A stretch of DNA of 64,000 nucleotides from Candidatus Thiodiazotropha sp. (ex Monitilora ramsayi) (GTDB lineage Bacteria > Pseudomonadota > Gammaproteobacteria > Chromatiales > Chromatiaceae), in the NCBI GenBank assembly GCA_025655575.1, contig JAHXIP010000010.1, positions 1 through 64,000 of the forward strand. The letters are read 5' to 3'. Position 1 is the stretch's first letter. Each line of letters opens with the position of its first letter. Of the stretch, positions 15,697 through 23,758 are shown one piece after another. A program made the position numbers and the translations under genes. The notes under the pieces are model-generated. The model was not told where the DNA came from. It did not search any database and worked only from the letters and a program-made list of their open reading frames with translations.

Positions 15697-17799
15697 TCAG
15701 CCTTCCTGTCTCATCTCTGCGTTTGTGTTACCTATTGTGGAAACCACCTTGATCTGGCGGTTGTCCGGTATCTCGTTATAAGAGAGAACGTGCAATCCAG
15801 GTGCCGCATGTTTGGCGAATCTTGCCATCCAGGGTCTGATCGGTGCAGCCACCAGAAGTATCCCCTCCTGGCCTTGTGCTTCCATGGCTACCTGGGTCTC
15901 TCCCAGGGCACTTTGCAGTCTCTCTGCCAGCCCGGGTTCGAAACCGGCCTGGCCCTCTTCCGAGGATTGCATGGTACGTTGCAATAACTGTTCCAAACTC
16001 GCATCCAGCACGGCAACAGGAATTTCTTCAGTAGTTCCAGTAAGTTGCTGCACGATACCCCGTGACAAGGCAACCCTTACCGCTGCTGTCAAAACGCCGG
16101 GGTCTTGACTCCTGGGCGCCTGCTCCGCCAAGGTTTCGGCGATTCGGCGAACATCACGGATCGGCACATGCTCGGCCAGCAGGTTCTGCAGGATCTTCAC
16201 CACCACGCTCATGGGCAAGGTATTGGGGATCAAATCCTCCACCAGCTTGGGCGCGGACTTGGCCAGCATGTCGAACAGTTGCTGCACCTCCTCGTGACCG
16301 AGCAACTCGCTGGCCTGGCCATGAAGAATCTCGCTCAGGTGGGTAGCAACCACTGTGCTGGCATCGACCACGGTATAACCCAGCGTCTGTGCCTGATCCT
16401 TCTGCTCCGGTTCGATCCAGACCGCATCCAGACCAAAGGTCGGATCTTTGGTGGCCACACCCTGTAATTCACCGAACACTTGGCCGGGGTTGATAGCCAG
16501 TTCACGATCAGGAAGGATTTCCGCCTGCGCCATCGCCACCCCGTTGATCGAAATACGATAGCTATTGGGTGTCAGGTCGAGATTGTCGCGGATATGTACA
16601 GACGGGATGAGAAATCCCAGTTCCTGTGACAGTTTGCGCCTCACGCCTTTGATTCGGTTCATCAACTGGCCGCCCTGATTTCGGTCAACCAAGGGGATCA
16701 GTCGATAGCCGACTTCCAGCCCGATCAGATCCACCGGTTGCACATCCTCCCAACCCAAATCATGCTGTTCAGGCGCCTCTTGTGGAGCCTCTTCCACAGG
16801 CGCGGGTTCCGGTTGTTGCTGGCGATGCCAGATCATCCAGGCAGCGGCGCCGGCGGCAGCCGCCAGTGTCAGGAAGGCAAAGTTGGGCATACCGGGAATG
16901 ATGCCCATGAGAAACAGTACGGTAGCAGCCACCGACAGGGCCTTGGGACTGGTAAAGAGCTGACTGACGATCTGACCGCCCACGTCCTGGGTGCTGGCAA
17001 CACGGGTGACGATGATCGCCGCCGAAGTAGACAGCAACAGTGAGGGAATCTGTGCCACCAGGCCGTCACCGATGGTCAGCAACACATAATTCTGCAGCGC
17101 AGTGGAGAAGTCGAGATCATGCTGGGCCATACCGATGGAAAGCCCGCCAAGAATATTGATGAAGAGGATCAGAATACCGGCAACCGCGTCGCCCCGTACA
17201 AACTTGCTGGCACCATCCATCGCCCCGTAGAAATCAGCTTCCTTAGCCACGTCATCACGACGCTCACGCGCTTCGTCCTGACTGATCAGTCCCGAATTGA
17301 GATCGGCATCGATGGCCATCTGCTTGCCCGGCATAGCATCCAGGGTGAACCTGGCGCTGACTTCTGAAACACGTCCGGCACCTTTGGTAACCACCACGAA
17401 GTTAATAATCACCAGAATCAGGAAGACGACAAGACCGACCGCATAGTTACCCCCGATGACAAAAGCGCCAAAGGCCTCGATTACCTTACCGGCCGCATCG
17501 CCACCGGTATGACCTTCCAGCAGCACTACCCGGGTGGAAGCCACATTCAATGCCAGACGTAATAAAGTTGCGATCAACAGCAGACTGGGAAAGACCGAAA
17601 ATTCCAACGGGCGGCGTGTATAAACCACCACCAACATGACCACCAGGGAGAGGGTGATATTGAACGTAAAGAACATATCGAGGGCGATGGGTGGCAATGG
17701 GATAATCACCATCGCAAGCAACATCACCAGCACTATTGGAGCACCGAGACCGCGGGCCCCTGCTTGCTTTACATTGCTCAGGATTGCTGTGGCGTCCAT
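15697..17799 (-). CDS. flhA: flagellar export gate protein FlhA
   Basis: A 700-residue FHIPEP-family protein of the flagellar type III export gate. About eight membrane helices fill the first 330 residues. The conserved cytosolic loop RFTLDAMPGKQMAIDADLNSGLIS lies near residue 150, and a large cytosolic domain (about 350-690) forms the nonameric ring that binds export chaperones. It starts a new segment after a 202-base gap from flhB; a sigma-54-like site lies about 75 bases upstream. flhF, flhG and fliA follow in order. Confidence 0.96.
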   Translation of the reverse strand: MDATAILSNVKQAGARGLGAPIVLVMLLAMVIIPLPPIALDMFFTFNITLSLVVMLVVVYTRRPLEFSVFPSLLLIATLLRLALNVASTRVVLLEGHTGGDAAGKVIEAFGAFVIGGNYAVGLVVFLILVIINFVVVTKGAGRVSEVSARFTLDAMPGKQMAIDADLNSGLISQDEARERRDDVAKEADFYGAMDGASKFVRGDAVAGILILFINILGGLSIGMAQHDLDFSTALQNYVLLTIGDGLVAQIPSLLLSTSAAIIVTRVASTQDVGGQIVSQLFTSPKALSVAATVLFLMGIIPGMPNFAFLTLAAAAGAAAWMIWHRQQQPEPAPVEEAPQEAPEQHDLGWEDVQPVDLIGLEVGYRLIPLVDRNQGGQLMNRIKGVRRKLSQELGFLIPSVHIRDNLDLTPNSYRISINGVAMAQAEILPDRELAINPGQVFGELQGVATKDPTFGLDAVWIEPEQKDQAQTLGYTVVDASTVVATHLSEILHGQASELLGHEEVQQLFDMLAKSAPKLVEDLIPNTLPMSVVVKILQNLLAEHVPIRDVRRIAETLAEQAPRSQDPGVLTAAVRVALSRGIVQQLTGTTEEIPVAVLDASLEQLLQRTMQSSEEGQAGFEPGLAERLQSALGETQVAMEAQGQEGILLVAAPIRPWMARFAKHAAPGLHVLSYNEIPDNRQIKVVSTIGNTNAEMRQEG

Positions 17800-17812
17800 C
17801 TTCTTACCTTAA

Positions 17813-18001
17813 AAATTATGAATTGTGAATGGTGAATTTTGAATTAAGGTGCTTGTTTCACTCGCACTTTTTTTATGCATGCTAATGGCCAGAATCACTC
17901 TGGTGGTCCTATCTCCAAAAATGTTTGGGGACATGTATCCCAATAAAAGTTGTGCGTACAACGCACTCATCAATTCAAAATTCATAACTCAAAACTCAAC
18001 A
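17813..18001. repeat. AT-rich inverted-repeat insertion between flhB and flhA
   Basis: The left edge reads ATGAATTGTGAATGGTGAATTTTGAATT; the right edge (about 17972-18000) carries the inverse, CAATTCAAAATTCATAACTCAAAACTC. The shared inverted core is TGAATTTTGAATT. Between them lie smaller palindromes such as GTTGTGCGTACAACGCAC. No ORF is present. Flanking low-complexity inverted repeats around about 150 bases suggest a miniature mobile element or its remnant that separated two genes normally close together. The flhA promoter candidate lies inside it. Confidence 0.5.
17876..17891 (-). promoter_or_regulatory. candidate sigma-54 promoter of flhA
   Basis: The minus strand reads TGGCCATTAGCATGCA. 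The -24 GG and -12 GC are 10 bases apart as required, and four of five -24 bases match TGGCA; the -12 box is ATGCA instead of TTGCA. It lies about 77 bases before the flhA ATG. flhA is a sigma-54/FleQ target in Pseudomonas and Vibrio, which supports the call; the match alone is modest. Confidence 0.45.
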
Positions 18002-19141
18002 TTACTCGTCATGTCGAAACTCATCCGGTACCTGCAGATCATCCGGCAGCTCAGGCCTGTCTCCACCCTCGGTGCGATAGGCTCTGAGTTGGAAGACATA
18101 AGCCAGCAATCTGGCCACCGCCATATAGAGTCCTGCGGGGATAAAGGCATCCAGCTCTGTATGGTAGTAAATGGCCCGGGCGAGTACCGGCGACTCAACC
18201 AAGGGCACACGGGATTCCTTTGCCACCTGGCGGATGTTCATTGCCACCAGGTCGGCGCCTTTCGCCAACAACTTCGGCGCATGCATGTGCTCAGGATCGT
18301 ATTTCAGTGCCACGGCAAAGTGAGTCGGGTTGGTGACGATGACATCAGCCTTTGGCACTTCTTCCATCATGCGGCGCTGGGCCATCTCGCGCTGCAGCTG
18401 ACGGATACGACCTTTAACCTCAGGTTTACCTTCGGTCTCTTTCATCTCATCGCGCAGTTCCTGGCGAGTCATTTTCAACTGGCGCTTGTGTTCCCACAGC
18501 TGAAACGGCACATCGATGGCAGCAATAATAATCAGAGTCGAGGTCATCAGGATTACCGACCAGCCAATCAGGCCATTGAGCCGATCGATGGCCTGGTTCA
18601 TATCCATCGCATGTAGAGAGAGAAACTTATCCAGACTTGTATAGAGAAGCAGAACCGTGATCCCACCGATGAGCAGGAACTTGGCCATTGCCTTAACCAA
18701 CTCCACCAACCCACGCGCTGAAAAGACTCGTTTGAGACCCTTTAGCGGACTCAGCTTGTCCAGCTTCGGTGTCAGCGCTTCAGCACTGATGGAAAACCCA
18801 CCCAAGGCAATGGAACTAAAAATAGCGGCAACAATGACCATCAGAAAAAAGGGCGTCAGACTCAGAAAGATCTGTGCGATGCCTTCGCCCAGATGAATGA
18901 ACATGCTGTTGACGTCAAAGATCTCTTCCCGGGTCAAAACAAATCGTTGACTCATCATCTCCGACAAGCTGTTACCCAGTGATTTGCTCATGACCACCAG
19001 GCTTATCACGCCGATCATGGTCACCATCATGGTATTGAGTTCACGCGAACGGGGCACCTGCCCTTTTCGCTTGGCATCATCCAACCGTTTCGCTGTCGGT
19101 TGTTCTGTTTTTTCCTGACCGTCTTGGTTCTCAGCCATCAC
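18002..19141 (-). CDS. flhB: flagellar export switch protein FlhB
   Basis: A 379-residue export component that sets substrate specificity. The basic N-terminus (QEKTEQPTAKRLDDAKRKGQVPRSREL) is the family signature. Four membrane helices lie between about 30 and 210. The autocleavage site NPTH is at residues 271-274 (VIVTNPTHFAVALKY), so switching should be intact. The C-terminal tail is longer than the minimal domain. Its start directly abuts the fliR stop. The first of two adjacent methionines was kept as start. Confidence 0.96.
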   Translation of the reverse strand: MMAENQDGQEKTEQPTAKRLDDAKRKGQVPRSRELNTMMVTMIGVISLVVMSKSLGNSLSEMMSQRFVLTREEIFDVNSMFIHLGEGIAQIFLSLTPFFLMVIVAAIFSSIALGGFSISAEALTPKLDKLSPLKGLKRVFSARGLVELVKAMAKFLLIGGITVLLLYTSLDKFLSLHAMDMNQAIDRLNGLIGWSVILMTSTLIIIAAIDVPFQLWEHKRQLKMTRQELRDEMKETEGKPEVKGRIRQLQREMAQRRMMEEVPKADVIVTNPTHFAVALKYDPEHMHAPKLLAKGADLVAMNIRQVAKESRVPLVESPVLARAIYYHTELDAFIPAGLYMAVARLLAYVFQLRAYRTEGGDRPELPDDLQVPDEFRHDE

Positions 19142-19921
19142 TCACCTCGTCACGCGCAGTGTCTGCATGATGAGTTGGAAAGACTCGTCGAGGAACTCAT
19201 TGAAGACGTTGAACAGGTTGGGCAACGTCACCCACATGAGGGCAAAACCCAACAGCATGGTGATGGGAAAACCGACGGAAAAGATATTCAATTGTGGTGC
19301 GGCACGCATGACGACACCCATCCCCATGTTGACCATCAGCATGGCGCCGACGATGGGCAGTGCGATCAGCAATCCGCCGGCGAAGAGGCGACTGCCCCAG
19401 GCGACGATATCAAGAAATCCGTTACGCGATATCCCATCCATCGCCACCGGCAGTGTATGGAAACTATCGGCCACCAGCTCTATCGCCAACAGATGGCCAT
19501 TGGAGAGGAGAAACAGAAGTGTCGCCAAAATCAGATAGAACTGGGCGACAACCGGTACCTGCACGCCATTCTGCGGATCGACCATGGAAGCAAAACCCAG
19601 CCCCGTGCTGTAGGCCACCACCTGACCACCAAAGACCAGTGCACCAAACACCATCTGCAGCAGGAATCCCATGATGACGCCGATCACTATCTGCTGCAGC
19701 ATGATCATAAAACCGGTATGACTCAACACATCGGCCGGTGGCATGGGAGGCAGGGTTGGAATGATTGTCCAGGTGATCAGCAGCATCAGCACAATACGAA
19801 ATCTGACAGGCACCTGACGGGAACTGAACAGGGGTGCTGCCAGTAACATGGCGCCGATTCGCACCATGGGCCAAAGGTAGGCCGCCATCCAAGCGTTGAA
19901 CTGTGCCTCATTGATGATCAT
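19142..19921 (-). CDS. fliR: flagellar export protein FliR
   Basis: A 259-residue, highly hydrophobic protein with about six membrane segments. It forms the FliPQR export gate core together with FliP and FliQ. Recognisable pieces are WPMVRIGAMLLAAPLFSSRQVPVRFRI near the start, GLGFASMVDPQNG in the middle and the APQLNIFSVGFPITMLLGF segment. It lies 16 bases after fliQ and immediately before flhB, the standard order. Confidence 0.95.
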   Translation of the reverse strand: MIINEAQFNAWMAAYLWPMVRIGAMLLAAPLFSSRQVPVRFRIVLMLLITWTIIPTLPPMPPADVLSHTGFMIMLQQIVIGVIMGFLLQMVFGALVFGGQVVAYSTGLGFASMVDPQNGVQVPVVAQFYLILATLLFLLSNGHLLAIELVADSFHTLPVAMDGISRNGFLDIVAWGSRLFAGGLLIALPIVGAMLMVNMGMGVVMRAAPQLNIFSVGFPITMLLGFALMWVTLPNLFNVFNEFLDESFQLIMQTLRVTR

Positions 19922-19937
19922 TGGATTCCCAATCCAC

Positions 19938-20207
19938 CTAGTGGATCAACTCCGGGATACTCTCGATGAGGTTCAACGAAAAATTCATCAACAGCTGAAT
20001 CATCCAGTTACCCGCCAGCATCAGCACCAGACCCACCACCACCAGTTTGGGGATGAAGGTCAGTGTCATTTCATTGATCTGTGTGGCTGCCTGAAACATG
20101 GCGATTAACAAACCCACTGCCAGCGCGGGCAGCAGCACCATACCGGTAAGAATACCGACCACCTCGAGGGTATTCTGGCCGATTGACATGACGGTATCGG
20201 GACTCAT
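19938..20207 (-). CDS. fliQ: flagellar export protein FliQ
   Basis: An 89-residue protein with two membrane helices (about 17-38 and 50-72) joined by a short loop, QAATQINEMTLTFIPKL, typical of FliQ/SctS. It packs against FliP and FliR in the export gate. It starts 15 bases after fliP with a clear GGAGA ribosome-binding site. Length matches the family exactly. Confidence 0.95.
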   Translation of the reverse strand: MSPDTVMSIGQNTLEVVGILTGMVLLPALAVGLLIAMFQAATQINEMTLTFIPKLVVVGLVLMLAGNWMIQLLMNFSLNLIESIPELIH

Positions 20208-20222
20208 GATCGATTCTCCCGG

Positions 20223-20957
20223 TTAAACTTGAAAACTCGACGCCAGGGTGCCAAAAACCAGCGCCCAGCCATCGATCAATACAAACAACATGATCTTGAA
20301 CGGCAATGAAATGATCATGGGCGATAACATCATCATGCCCATCGACATCAGCACACTGGCGACCACGATGTCGATAATCAGAAAAGGGATAAACAGCAGA
20401 AAGCCAATCTGGAAACCGGTTTTAAGTTCACTGGTAGCGAAAGACGGCAGCAACAGACTGAAAGGCACATCCGCCGGTTCAGCGAGATCGCCAAAATTAC
20501 CGATTCGGGCAAACAGGGCCAGATCATCTTCCCGGGTCTGAGCCATCATGAATTCATGGAAAGGCGTGGCGGCTGCCTGCAGTGCTTGCACCGTATCGAT
20601 CTCTTCGGCCAGATAGGGTTGTACCGCTACCTGGTTCACCTCGTTGAAGACCGGCATCATGATGAAGAGGGTGAGAAACAGAGCCAGGCCGATGAGAATC
20701 TGATTCGAGGGCGTATTCTGGGTACCGAGTGCCTGGCGGAGAATGGCCAGCACAATGATGATACGGGCAAAGGAGGTCATCATCATGAGCGCCCCGGGCA
20801 ACAGGGTCATGGCGGTCATAAAGAGCAGGATCTGAATGGTCAGCGTGTAGGTCTGTCCACCCTCCCCATCCGTCACTACACTAAAGGCATCAACACCCGG
20901 TGCGGCTTGCACCAGGTTACTCAGCAACAATCCGGCAATTAGCAGCCAAGTCTTCAT
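20223..20957 (-). CDS. fliP: flagellar export protein FliP
   Basis: A 244-residue protein. A cleavable signal peptide (first about 19 residues, ending VQAA) is typical for flagellar FliP. Four membrane helices follow, with the family signatures MTALLP-like [25 protein letters not shown] and [22 protein letters not shown]. It forms the pentameric pore of the export gate. Its ATG overlaps the fliO stop by 4 bases. Confidence 0.96.
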   Translation of the reverse strand: MKTWLLIAGLLLSNLVQAAPGVDAFSVVTDGEGGQTYTLTIQILLFMTAMTLLPGALMMMTSFARIIIVLAILRQALGTQNTPSNQILIGLALFLTLFIMMPVFNEVNQVAVQPYLAEEIDTVQALQAAATPFHEFMMAQTREDDLALFARIGNFGDLAEPADVPFSLLLPSFATSELKTGFQIGFLLFIPFLIIDIVVASVLMSMGMMMLSPMIISLPFKIMLFVLIDGWALVFGTLASSFQV

Positions 20958-21364
20958 GATGCTACTGCCCTGTCGCTGGTCCCCTCACCATGAGCTTTCG
21001 TCAGCTCCTGTTGAAAGGCATCACCGGCGGGTAATTCATAGAGGGTACGCACCTGACCCGGAGCAACTCCCAACAGCAGACGAGCGTTCTCCACTTCCAC
21101 CACCACCACACGCTCACGGGCGCCGACCGAGGCACCACCCAGTACTTTCACGTAGCCTTTGCCGGCCATAGGGAGATGGGCGTAACGTTTGAAAAGCCAG
21201 GCTCCACCAATGATAAGACCGAGAATCAGTAACAGCCCGCCAGCGGTCTGAAACAGGCTCTCGGTGCCCAGTGGCGTTGTCTTGACACCCAGTCCTTTCT
21301 CAGCCGTTTCAACAGCCAGCAGGGTGTCACTGATCAACAGCAGCAGTGGAGTCCAGCGAAGCAT
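20954..21364 (-). CDS. fliO: flagellar assembly protein FliO
   Basis: A 136-residue protein that assists assembly of the FliP ring. One membrane helix (about residues 40-58, [17 protein letters not shown]) is followed by a small basic cytoplasmic domain with [35 protein letters not shown], the FliO signature. It starts on the last base of the fliN stop codon and overlaps fliP, so the three are translationally coupled. Confidence 0.92.
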   Translation of the reverse strand: MLRWTPLLLLISDTLLAVETAEKGLGVKTTPLGTESLFQTAGGLLLILGLIIGGAWLFKRYAHLPMAGKGYVKVLGGASVGARERVVVVEVENARLLLGVAPGQVRTLYELPAGDAFQQELTKAHGEGTSDRAVAS

Positions 21365-21768
21365 CAGCTCAATCTCTTGACGCGTTCCGATGGACTGATG
21401 ATATCGGTGAGGCGCAGGCCGAACTTCTCATTCACCACAACCACTTCTCCCTGCGCGATGAGTGTGCCGTTAACCAATACATCCATCGGTTCACCGGCCA
21501 GCCTATCCAATTCCACCACCGAGCCCTGATTGAGCTGCAGCAGATTTCGGATATTGATCTTGGTGCGGCCGATCTCCATGGAGATCGTCACCGGCACATC
21601 GAGGATGGCATCCATATTGACCGAATCATTACCCGATTCGTCAGTCAGTTCATCGAATGTGGCTGTCGCTGCCGCATCTCCGCTCTCTTCATCGTCCTGT
21701 TCATCCAGTGCGGCTGCCCATTCATCGGCCAGCGCTTCGTTGGGATCGGTCTTGGTTTCTTCATTCAT
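21364..21768 (-). CDS. fliN: flagellar switch protein FliN
   Basis: A 134-residue C-ring component. An acidic, disordered N-terminal half (to about 55) leads into the SpoA domain: ILDVPVTISMEIGRTKINIRNLLQLNQGSVVELDRLAGEPMDVLVNG and IAQGEVVVVNEKFGLRLTDI. It forms the lower C-ring with FliM, binds CheY-P and docks the export ATPase complex. It is followed by fliO with a one-base overlap and preceded by fliM after 51 bases. Confidence 0.95.
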   Translation of the reverse strand: MNEETKTDPNEALADEWAAALDEQDDEESGDAAATATFDELTDESGNDSVNMDAILDVPVTISMEIGRTKINIRNLLQLNQGSVVELDRLAGEPMDVLVNGTLIAQGEVVVVNEKFGLRLTDIISPSERVKRLS

Positions 21769-21819
21769 ACTCTTGACCCTCTCAGGGTAATCAATTCAGG
21801 CATCGGATACCTGTGTTAC

Positions 21820-22866
21820 TCAATCGCCAGCTTTACTTTCCTGTTCGATGGACTTCCTCTCCATTTCGAGATATTCATGCAAACCTTTGCGCTTCGACTT
21901 CTGCAACCACTCTGAAACCTTCAACGAATAGTTGCCGTCAGCCACTCCCAGGCGTGCTTTGAAGATCGGCACTTCCGCCGCTTCGACTTCGACTTCACTC
22001 GGCATCTCGAAGGGAATGATGTCGCCTTTCTTCAAACTGGCCAGCGCTTTGACAGACATCTGCACATCGGCCAGCGTGCTGCTGAGCTCAACCTTTGCAG
22101 CAAGGATCTCCTCCCGCAGAGAATGCTCCCAGCGCTCATCCCGCTCACCCCGGTCACTCTGCACACCGGCATCGAGCAGTTCTCGAATCGGCTCCAGCAT
22201 TGAATAGGGCATGCAGACATGGAAATCACCGCCACCACTCTCCAGATCCACGTGAAAGGAGGTGACTACCACTACCTCGGAGGGACTGACAATATTGGCG
22301 AACTGGGGGTTGACCTCTGAGCCGCTATACTCAAAACCGACACGAAAAACCGGATGCCAGGCCTGAGTAAGATCCTCAAAGGCCCGCTTCAGCAGCAGCT
22401 GGACCACACGGTTTTCCGTTGGCGTAAAGTCCCTTCCCTCAATCTTGGTGTGAAAGCGGCCGCTACCACCGAAATAGTTATCCACTACGCTGAAGACCAG
22501 CTTTGGATCAATCACAAACAACCCTTTACCACGCAGAGGCGGCACCCTGATCATGTTCAGGCTGGTCGGCACGAAAAGGCTATGGACGAACTCCGAAAAT
22601 TTCTGCATCTGGATGCCGGAGACCGAAAGATCGGCGGTACGCCGCAACATATTGAACAGGCTGGTACGAAACAGGCGGGCGAATCGCTCGTTTATCATTT
22701 CCAGGGTCGGCAGGCGTCCACGAACGATACGATCCTGACTGGTGAAATCGTATGCGCTGGTACCGCCGGTTTCTGATACATCGCTCTCAGTCGCAACATC
22801 GCCGTTGTCAACACCATGCAATAGGGCATCGATCTCTTCTTGTGAAAGTAAGTCGCTGGCACTCAT
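21820..22866 (-). CDS. fliM: flagellar switch protein FliM
   Basis: A 348-residue C-ring protein. The N-terminal CheY-binding peptide DLLSQEEIDALLHGV (residues 4-18) is intact. The middle CheC-like domain (about 45-230) includes the GGSGRFHTKIEGRDFTPTE segment, and the C-terminal SpoA domain (about 255-330) is present. It transmits CheY-P binding to rotor reversal. It starts only 4 bases after fliL ends, so it belongs to the fliL-led operon. Confidence 0.96.
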   Translation of the reverse strand: MSASDLLSQEEIDALLHGVDNGDVATESDVSETGGTSAYDFTSQDRIVRGRLPTLEMINERFARLFRTSLFNMLRRTADLSVSGIQMQKFSEFVHSLFVPTSLNMIRVPPLRGKGLFVIDPKLVFSVVDNYFGGSGRFHTKIEGRDFTPTENRVVQLLLKRAFEDLTQAWHPVFRVGFEYSGSEVNPQFANIVSPSEVVVVTSFHVDLESGGGDFHVCMPYSMLEPIRELLDAGVQSDRGERDERWEHSLREEILAAKVELSSTLADVQMSVKALASLKKGDIIPFEMPSEVEVEAAEVPIFKARLGVADGNYSLKVSEWLQKSKRKGLHEYLEMERKSIEQESKAGD

Positions 22867-22870
22867 AGCG

Positions 22871-23386
22871 TTATTGGGTCACAAAACTGGTGAAGTAGAG
22901 GGCATCAATCTGAGCCGGTGCATTCAGTTCTTTCAACACACGGTTCAGTTCGTTCAGCATCTTTTTCTGCAACGCCTCCTTCTCGGAACGGTCCTTCAAA
23001 GCCTTGGCATCCACGGCCGATAATAAGTTGAGCAGATTGTGCCGAATCATGGGATCGTTATGAGTGACGAACTCTCCCAAGGCCTCATTCGAGAAGCGTA
23101 CGCTGACACCTACCTGCAGCAGGCTCGGCTTACCGGGTAAAGTCACGACGAAGGGAGGATCAAGATCAAGATACTGTGCAGGCCCCTGAGCTGCAGCCTC
23201 CTCGGCAACCAACTCACCGCTCTCATCAGCGGCCTGTTCATCATCACCACCTGAAAGCAGGAAATAGGCTGCCAGCCCACCACCCACCAAAAGCAGCGCA
23301 ACCGCTGCGATAATAATAATCAGTTTGCTCTTACCTGGTTTCTCTTCGCCCAGATCGAGCTCTTCAGCCCCATTCTCATTTGCCAT
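22871..23386 (-). CDS. fliL: flagellar basal-body protein FliL
   Basis: A 171-residue single-pass membrane protein that rings the stators. The cytoplasmic N-terminus (MANENGAEELDLGEEKPGK) precedes a helix at about 22-45 (LIIIIAAVALLLVGGGLAAYFLL) and a periplasmic SPFH-like domain (AQYLDLDPPFVVTLPG...LQVGVSVRFSN). The ATG at 23386 was chosen because AGGAAATG lies just upstream and the extra 18 residues of the longer frame are unlike FliL. A sigma-54 promoter lies at 23420-23435, so fliL leads the fliLMNOPQR-flhB operon. No fliK precedes it here. Confidence 0.94.
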   Translation of the reverse strand: MANENGAEELDLGEEKPGKSKLIIIIAAVALLLVGGGLAAYFLLSGGDDEQAADESGELVAEEAAAQGPAQYLDLDPPFVVTLPGKPSLLQVGVSVRFSNEALGEFVTHNDPMIRHNLLNLLSAVDAKALKDRSEKEALQKKMLNELNRVLKELNAPAQIDALYFTSFVTQ

Positions 23387-23419
23387 GATGCATTTCCTCA
23401 AACAAGCTATGCGATGAAA

Positions 23420-23435
23420 TGCAAAATAGATGCCA
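23420..23435 (-). promoter_or_regulatory. sigma-54 promoter of the fliL operon
   Basis: The minus strand reads TGGCATCTATTTTGCA. The -24 element TGGCA and the -12 element TTGCA are both exact, with the required 10 bases between GG and GC. Transcription would start near 23409, leaving a leader of about 23 bases before fliL. Flagellar class II operons are sigma-54/FleQ dependent in related bacteria. This is the best promoter match in the window. Confidence 0.8.
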
Positions 23436-23693
23436 CACAAGAACTAAATTATTTTTCCTTTTATTTCAATTAGTTGCGCATTCCATTTCTTAAGAAGACA
23501 AATCTTTGACTCTGTAGGCATTTGTCTGCAGGCATTTTTCTGTCGTTTTATACTGAGAAAAGTGGCTGAACAGTATGCCAATGAGTAGTAGTTCTACGAC
23601 TTGTCGATCAAGGGATATAGACAGAAAATTCCAATATCCACTTCTTCAGGTCAGGCTTTATGCAGAGAAAAACTAAAAATTTGGCTTTATCCA

Positions 23694-23707
23694 CACTTAA
23701 TTAAGTG
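23694..23707. promoter_or_regulatory. 14-bp perfect palindrome in the divergent fliL/kinase region
   Basis: CACTTAATTAAGTG is a perfect 14-base palindrome, 52 bases before the kinase start codon and about 260 bases upstream of the fliL promoter. It is a plausible dimeric repressor or activator site. The whole gap 23387-23758 is AT-rich and holds no ORF; besides this site and the sigma-54 promoter nothing else is evident. Confidence 0.4.
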
Positions 23708-23758
23708 CTATTAATTAGCCCCATAACCAATTGTTAAGCATATGAATTTAGGATCTGC

